In this document: positions 60,478 through 64,000 of the stretch, one piece after another
How positions within the stretch are numbered: the first letter of the stretch is position 1
Layout: each line of letters opens with the position of its first letter
NCBI RefSeq assembly: GCF_025252405.1
Contig: NZ_CP104307.1
Location: 868,001-932,000 of the forward strand
Origin: Flavobacterium sp. TR2
GTDB lineage: Bacteria > Bacteroidota > Bacteroidia > Flavobacteriales > Flavobacteriaceae
Direction: 5' to 3'
DNA: 64,000 bases
Notes under the pieces: generated by a model
Told to the model about the DNA's origin: nothing
The model's input: only the letters and a program-made list of their open reading frames with translations
Database searches by the model: none
Program-made: the position numbers and the translations under genes

Positions 60478-60546
60478 CAAAGGTTCAGAGTTGCAAAGGC
60501 ACAAAGATTTACTGCTTTGAACCTTTGTTCCTTTGCAACTTTGTTC
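60478..60546. repeat. Complementary octamer arrays between mntH and mntR
   Basis: Left units start at 60478, 60486, 60494 and 60502 (CAAAGGTT, CAGAGTTG, CAAAGGCA, CAAAGATT). Right units start at 60515, 60523, 60531 and 60539 (CTTTGAAC, CTTTGTTC, CTTTGCAA, CTTTGTTC). Only 5 nt separate the arrays, so the transcript folds into a hairpin of about 32 nt per arm just before the mntR ribosome binding region. Confidence 0.85.
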
Positions 60547-60562
60547 CTCAAAAAGAAAAAAA

Positions 60563-61216
60563 ATGACTTTTTCAGAAGAAAACTACCTTAAATCGATCTA
60601 TCATCTGACTGCTGCATCAGAAACAGAAGTCAGTACGAATGCAATTGCAGAAATTATGGAAACGAAAGCTTCCTCTGTAACCGATATGCTCAAAAAGCTG
60701 GCAGAGAAAGATTTGGTTAATTATAAAAAATACCAAGGGGTTTCTTTGACTGAAAACGGAAAACTGGCCGCCAAAATGATTGTTAGAAAACATCGTTTAT
60801 GGGAAGTCTTTCTGGTTGAAAAACTAAATTTCAGCTGGGATGAAGTGCACGATATTGCCGAGCAATTGGAACATATCAAATCGGAACAGCTTATAAACCG
60901 TTTGGATGATTTTTTAGGAAATCCAACTGAAGATCCGCACGGTGACCCAATTCCTGATGCAAATGGACGAATTATTAAAATCGAAAAACAGCTTTTATCA
61001 GAATTAGAAGAAAGTCAAACCGGTGTTTGTGTTGGTGTAAAAGACACTTCTTCGGAGTTTTTGAAATATCTCGATAAACAAGGAATTGCTTTAGGTTCTA
61101 AGATTGAATTCCTTTCTAAAGAATCTTTCGATTTATCGGTTAAAATTAAAGTGAATGAAAGAGAATTATCTATTTCTAATAAAATTGCTTCTAATTTGTT
61201 TGTGAAGCTGGTTTAG
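60563..61216 (+). CDS. mntR: Metal-dependent DtxR/MntR-family repressor
   Basis: ATG 60563 gives 217 residues; the TTG at 60533 lies in a repeat. The DtxR winged-helix is clear (MTFSEENYLKSIYHLTAASETEVSTNAIAEIMETKASSVTDMLKKLAEKDLVNYKKYQGVSLTENGKLAA), followed by the dimerisation/metal region (RKHRLWEVFLVEKLNFSWDEVHDIAEQLEHIKSEQLINRLDDFLGNPTEDPHGDPIP) and a FeoA/SH3-like C-terminus. It represses metal uptake when manganese or iron is bound. The gene follows mntH and is the likely ligand of the palindrome at 58525-58542. Confidence 0.93.
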   Translation: MTFSEENYLKSIYHLTAASETEVSTNAIAEIMETKASSVTDMLKKLAEKDLVNYKKYQGVSLTENGKLAAKMIVRKHRLWEVFLVEKLNFSWDEVHDIAEQLEHIKSEQLINRLDDFLGNPTEDPHGDPIPDANGRIIKIEKQLLSELEESQTGVCVGVKDTSSEFLKYLDKQGIALGSKIEFLSKESFDLSVKIKVNERELSISNKIASNLFVKLV

Positions 61217-61226
61217 CACTTTATTC

Positions 61227-61267
61227 CGCAAAGACACGCGGAAAAAATTTCGCAGAGATACGCTAAG
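61227..61267. repeat. CGCAAAGA-type phased words
   Basis: CGCAAAGA at 61227, CGCAGAGA at 61251 (24 nt, three octamers, later) and TACGCTAA at 61259 keep 8-nt phase after the mntR stop. The intervening units are degenerate. Confidence 0.5.
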
Positions 61268-61310
61268 TAATTGTAAAGGTTTTATTTTTTTGTCAGGCTG
61301 AGCGAAATCT

Positions 61311-61390
61311 TTGTCAGGCTGAGCGGAGTCGAAGCCCCCCACGCAAAGTGATTCAGCAAACGTTGGCTTCGACTCCGCTCAGCCTGACAA
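61311..61390. repeat. 26-bp perfect inverted repeat, GTCAGGCTGAGCGGAGTCGA type
   Basis: Arms 61311-61336 and 61365-61390 are perfectly complementary with a 28-nt loop. A partial direct copy of the left arm (TGTCAGGCTGAGCGAAATCT) lies at 61291-61310. I recall this word from many bacterial genomes. It sits between convergent genes and may also terminate transcription. Confidence 0.88.
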
Positions 61391-61403
61391 ATTAGTTATC
61401 TAT

Positions 61404-61802
61404 TTAAACAATCCCTTTTTCAATCATTTCCAGCATAACTGGCGAAGCATTTTTAAATGTTGGCGCTTGCTCAATAATGCTTCCTGCGTTCTTTTTATTT
61501 ACTTTGAAAGTCACATCATCATCTGTTGTGAATAAAAGCGCTGTTAAGAAAGGTTTTTTGATGTGTGACCCTAAAATCAGTAAAGCTTCGTCTAAAGTGT
61601 GAATGCTCTCAATCTCTTCTGTTTTATATCGAAAAGTCAGCGAAATAGAGAATGTATTATCTTCGTTCAGAACCAATCTGAAATAGACATTTTTAAGCTC
61701 TGTGTCTCCCATCGTTTTGGCCAAAGTCAGTTTTGCGAAAGTTCCTGATTGGATGCTTTCTTTAACTCGTTCACAAAAAAGGGCAAATATTGGTTCGTAC
61801 AT
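61404..61802 (-). CDS. Small protein of unknown function
   Basis: The 132-residue protein has no signal or membrane segment. The segment TFAKLTLAKTMGDTELKNVYFRLVLNEDNTFSISLTFRYKTEEIESIHTLDEALLIL and PFLTALLFTTDDDVTF resembles, from memory, the N-terminal non-catalytic part of some Bacteroidota SAM-dependent methyltransferases (ELKNVYxR...FxYRYKT...LFTTxxD). If so it is a free-standing or trimmed version; no methyltransferase domain follows. Function unknown. Confidence 0.6.
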   Translation of the reverse strand: MYEPIFALFCERVKESIQSGTFAKLTLAKTMGDTELKNVYFRLVLNEDNTFSISLTFRYKTEEIESIHTLDEALLILGSHIKKPFLTALLFTTDDDVTFKVNKKNAGSIIEQAPTFKNASPVMLEMIEKGIV

Positions 61803-61814
61803 TTTTTTAAGTTG

Positions 61815-61857
61815 CTAAGGTTCTGAGATACTATCCCGAAGTTTCGGGACTAAGTTT
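61815..61857. repeat. CTAAG octamer array interrupted by a REP-like palindrome
   Basis: Octamers CTAAGGTT (61815) and CTGAGATA (61823) are followed by CTA, the palindrome TCCCGAAGTTTCGGGA (61834-61849), and CTAAGTTT (61850). Removing the palindrome and one CTA restores an exact 8-nt series, as if the palindrome inserted with a 3-bp target duplication. Confidence 0.75.
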
Positions 61858-61876
61858 TTAAAACCTTTGTTTATTA

Positions 61877-61932
61877 TTTAACCGCAAAGTTCGCAAAGAT
61901 TTACGTTATCTCTTGGGACCTTTGCGGTTAAA
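61877..61932 (-). terminator. 13-bp inverted repeat after the enoyl-CoA hydratase gene
   Basis: TTTAACCGCAAAG (61877-61889) pairs perfectly with CTTTGCGGTTAAA (61920-61932). Placed just after the stop of the minus-strand hydratase, with a 30-nt loop containing another CGCAAAG word. Terminator role probable but the T-run is weak. Confidence 0.5.
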
Positions 61933-61937
61933 AAAAA

Positions 61938-62720
61938 TTATTTTCCTGTAAATTCTGCTTTACGTTTTTCTAAAAAGGCAGTTGTTCCTTCTTTGAAATC
62001 TTGGGTTCCGAAACATTCTCCGAATGATTTTATTTCAGTGTCAAAACCATTTTTGCCGTCTTTGAAATTCGCATTGATAGCTTTTATTGCTTTACCGATA
62101 GCAAATGGCGCATTTTTAATTATTTTTTGAGCAATTACAGTTGTAAACGATAAAAGTTCTTCTTGCGGCACAACGTGGTTTACCAAACCATAATCTTTTG
62201 CTTGTTCGGCAGTAATCATTGCTGCGGTCATAATCAATTCCATTGCACGGCCTTTTCCAATCAATTGCGGCAAACGCTGTGTTCCTCCGTAACCTGGAAT
62301 TAACCCTAGAGTAACTTCTGGAAGCCCCATTTTAGCATTATCAGAAGCAATTCTAAAATGACAAGCCATTGCTAATTCTAATCCTCCGCCAAGAGCGAAA
62401 CCATTCACAGCAGCAATTACGGGCTTTTTAAGATTTTCAATGCAATCAAATAACGATTCTTGCCCTTCAGCCGCTAATTGTGCGCCTTCAACGACAGTAT
62501 AATTGGCAAATTCCGAAATATCTGCTCCAGCAACAAAAGCTTTTTCTCCGCTTCCGGTTAAAATAACAACGCGAACATCATCATTTTTAGCCAATGATTG
62601 GATGGCATCACTCAGATCACTAATTGTTGCTTTGTTTAAGGCATTCAATTTGGTTGGTCTGTTAATCGTAATTGTAGCAACTTTTTCTTCGATTGAAATT
62701 AAGATATTTTCGTAATTCAT
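61938..62720 (-). CDS. Enoyl-CoA hydratase/isomerase (crotonase) family enzyme
   Basis: The 260-residue protein matches crotonases: EEKVATITINRPTKLNALNKATI, an oxyanion hole in KAFVAGADISEF and AAVNGFALGGGLELAMACHFRIAS, and the catalytic glutamates around GLPEVTLGLIPGYGGTQRLPQL. It hydrates enoyl-CoA thioesters in fatty-acid or amino-acid breakdown. It lies 11 nt after the sensor kinase gene on the same strand and is probably cotranscribed with it. Confidence 0.93.
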   Translation of the reverse strand: MNYENILISIEEKVATITINRPTKLNALNKATISDLSDAIQSLAKNDDVRVVILTGSGEKAFVAGADISEFANYTVVEGAQLAAEGQESLFDCIENLKKPVIAAVNGFALGGGLELAMACHFRIASDNAKMGLPEVTLGLIPGYGGTQRLPQLIGKGRAMELIMTAAMITAEQAKDYGLVNHVVPQEELLSFTTVIAQKIIKNAPFAIGKAIKAINANFKDGKNGFDTEIKSFGECFGTQDFKEGTTAFLEKRKAEFTGK

Positions 62721-62731
62721 GACGGTAAATT

Positions 62732-64000
62732 TTATGAGTTGGTGATAGGGAGAGAAACTGTAAACGTAGTTCCTTTTCCGTAAGTTGATTCAAAGGTAAT
62801 TGTTCCTTTGTAATTTTCGATAATGTTTTTGATAATTCCGAGTCCAAGTCCCATACCGCTAGTCTTGGTTGTAAATTTTGGTTCGAAAATTCTTCCTATA
62901 TCTTGCTTTTGGATTCCGATTCCGTTGTCTTTTACCGCGATTTCAACATTGTTGTCCTGTCTTTTTACGGTCACCACAATCGATTTATGAAACTGGCTTT
63001 CCGGAATGGCCTGAGTCGCATTTTTAACCAAATTGGTAATAACGCGGATTAATTGCGTACGATCCATTTTAGATATGATTTCGTCTTCTTCCTTTTCAAA
63101 AGAAATATAATCTTCATTAAAAATATCTAGAGCCAGTTCGACAACTTCAACCACATTTAACGTTTCATTCTGCTGGGCAGGCATCGACGCAAAGTTTGAA
63201 AATGCCGAAGCCACAGCGGTCATGGTATCAATCTGCTGAATTAAGGTTTCGGAGTAATCATTCATTTTCTGTTTTACATCTGGCGCAGAGGGATCAAATT
63301 TTCTCTGAAAACTCTGAACCGTCAAACGCATCGGTGTAAGCGGATTCTTGATTTCGTGCGCTACTTGTTTTGCCATTTCTCGCCATGCTTCTTCACGTTC
63401 GCTTTGGGCAAGTTTAATGGCACTTTTTTCCAGTTTGTCCACCATTCCGTTGTAGGCCTCAATCAAGAAATTGACTTCTTTGCTATTGGCTTCCAGAACA
63501 ATTTTTTCGTTTTTCTGATCCAAATTTGTCTCTTCCAATCTTTCAGAAATCGTTTTTAAAGATTTTGTGATGTAAGTAGAAAGAAAATAAGCGAGCGCAA
63601 AAGCCACAATCAGCATAAAAGAATATACCTGGCTCAAACGGATTAGGAAAGTATTCAGCTCATTGTCATAATATCCATCATCTTCTAGATAGGGAAGATT
63701 AAGGATTCCGAGTGGTTTGAATTTTTCGTCTTTAATTAAACTGTACGAAGATCTGTTCTTAACGCCATCGATGGTTTTAATGTCCACAAAACGCTTTTCG
63801 ATAGAAGAACGAACGAGTTTCAGAATGTATTCTGGAATTGGCGGTGCAATTTTATCAACGGCAAACGACTCTTTAGAAGATTTGAGCAGTTTTCCGTCCA
63901 AACTGTAAATATTGATTTCGATTTTGTGAATCTGTGCCAGCTCATGAATTTTATCTTTAAAGATCAAATCTAAATTCTGAGTTTTGAGCGGATACGTTGT
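62732..64000 (-). CDS. Sensor histidine kinase (N-terminus beyond window)
   Basis: The frame is open past ATG 63967 to the window edge, so the true start is outside. Visible parts: an extracytoplasmic sensor segment (HKIEINIYSLDGKLLKSSKESF...), a transmembrane helix (FMLIVAFALAYFLSTYITKSL), a HAMP region, the dimerisation/phosphoacceptor H-box (MAKQVAHEIKNPLTPMRLTVQSF) and an ATPase domain with N-box NLVKNATQAIPES, G1 KDNGIGIQKQDIGRIFEP and G2 GMGLGLGIIKNIIENYKG. The HEIKNPLTP form is typical of NtrY/nitrogen-type kinases. The response regulator is not in view. Confidence 0.92.
   Translation of the reverse strand, partial: TTYPLKTQNLDLIFKDKIHELAQIHKIEINIYSLDGKLLKSSKESFAVDKIAPPIPEYILKLVRSSIEKRFVDIKTIDGVKNRSSYSLIKDEKFKPLGILNLPYLEDDGYYDNELNTFLIRLSQVYSFMLIVAFALAYFLSTYITKSLKTISERLEETNLDQKNEKIVLEANSKEVNFLIEAYNGMVDKLEKSAIKLAQSEREEAWREMAKQVAHEIKNPLTPMRLTVQSFQRKFDPSAPDVKQKMNDYSETLIQQIDTMTAVASAFSNFASMPAQQNETLNVVEVVELALDIFNEDYISFEKEEDEIISKMDRTQLIRVITNLVKNATQAIPESQFHKSIVVTVKRQDNNVEIAVKDNGIGIQKQDIGRIFEPKFTTKTSGMGLGLGIIKNIIENYKGTITFESTYGKGTTFTVSLPITNS

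Overview
The window is a piece of a Bacteroidota chromosome, most likely a Flavobacterium. Supporting signs: low GC; promoters of the TAnnTTTG (-7) type with few Shine-Dalgarno sequences; a gliding-motility lipoprotein (GldH); a secreted metalloprotease with a type IX secretion sorting tail; RicT beside gldH and a class A penicillin-binding protein; TonB receptors; and flavobacterial intergenic palindromes. I found 56 protein genes (metG at the left edge and a sensor kinase at the right edge are cut by the window). I saw no rRNA, tRNA, CRISPR array, prophage or insertion-sequence transposase.

Layout. 1-7.8 kb: end of metG, an AT-rich surface lipoprotein, a drug/metabolite exporter, a HAD phosphatase overlapping a chloramphenicol-acetyltransferase-like gene, a secreted unknown protein, ferritin, a tiny Lys/Cys-rich protein and a DUF2461 gene. 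7.8-8.2 kb: repeat-rich DNA next to a short ssb. 8.7-14.3 kb: GNAT-amidohydrolase fusion, zinc-ribbon protein, membrane M28 peptidase, SRPBCC protein, SDR-like protein. 14.5-20.7 kb: DUF2207 protein, two DNA-repair-like genes and an exonuclease, a large nested inverted repeat, a nucleoside-recognition membrane protein. 20.9-27.3 kb: a TNT-like protein, a lipoprotein, class I fumarase, a LOV-like PAS protein, DNA polymerase IV, a phosphoesterase, a beta-barrel protein. 27.4-36.3 kb (minus strand): M4 protease, 3-oxoacid CoA-transferase, PBP1A, GldH, RicT. 36.7-39.8 kb: two ankyrin proteins and a lipoprotein. 39.9-45.8 kb (minus): ferredoxin, TrhP-like U32 protein and TrhO (both predicted to hydroxylate tRNA U34), SulP transporter, PPK2 kinase. 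46.0-51.7 kb: a complete RND tripartite efflux operon. 51.8-57.6 kb (minus): bacilliredoxin, lycopene cyclase, thioredoxin-like protein, TonB receptor, thioredoxin-reductase-like flavoprotein. 57.7-61.2 kb: a metal-homeostasis block (MerC-like protein and Fur-family repressor, divergent over paired operators; Nramp-USP fusion followed by a DtxR/MntR repressor). 61.4-64 kb (minus): a small orphan gene, an enoyl-CoA hydratase and a sensor kinase.

The most noteworthy structures are: (i) intergenic arrays of short words spaced exactly 8 nt apart, the word differing from locus to locus, often with a complementary array on the other side of a terminator; (ii) REP-like palindromes that appear to have landed inside such an array, inside a terminator loop, and in frame inside the lycopene cyclase gene; (iii) the tRNA hydroxylation genes trhO and trhP carrying the same C-terminal domain, with a ferredoxin gene overlapping trhP; (iv) a cytoplasmic TNT-like protein whose conserved motif has lost the glutamine I associate with catalysis. 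All functional statements come from reading the sequence and from memory of the families; no database search was run.
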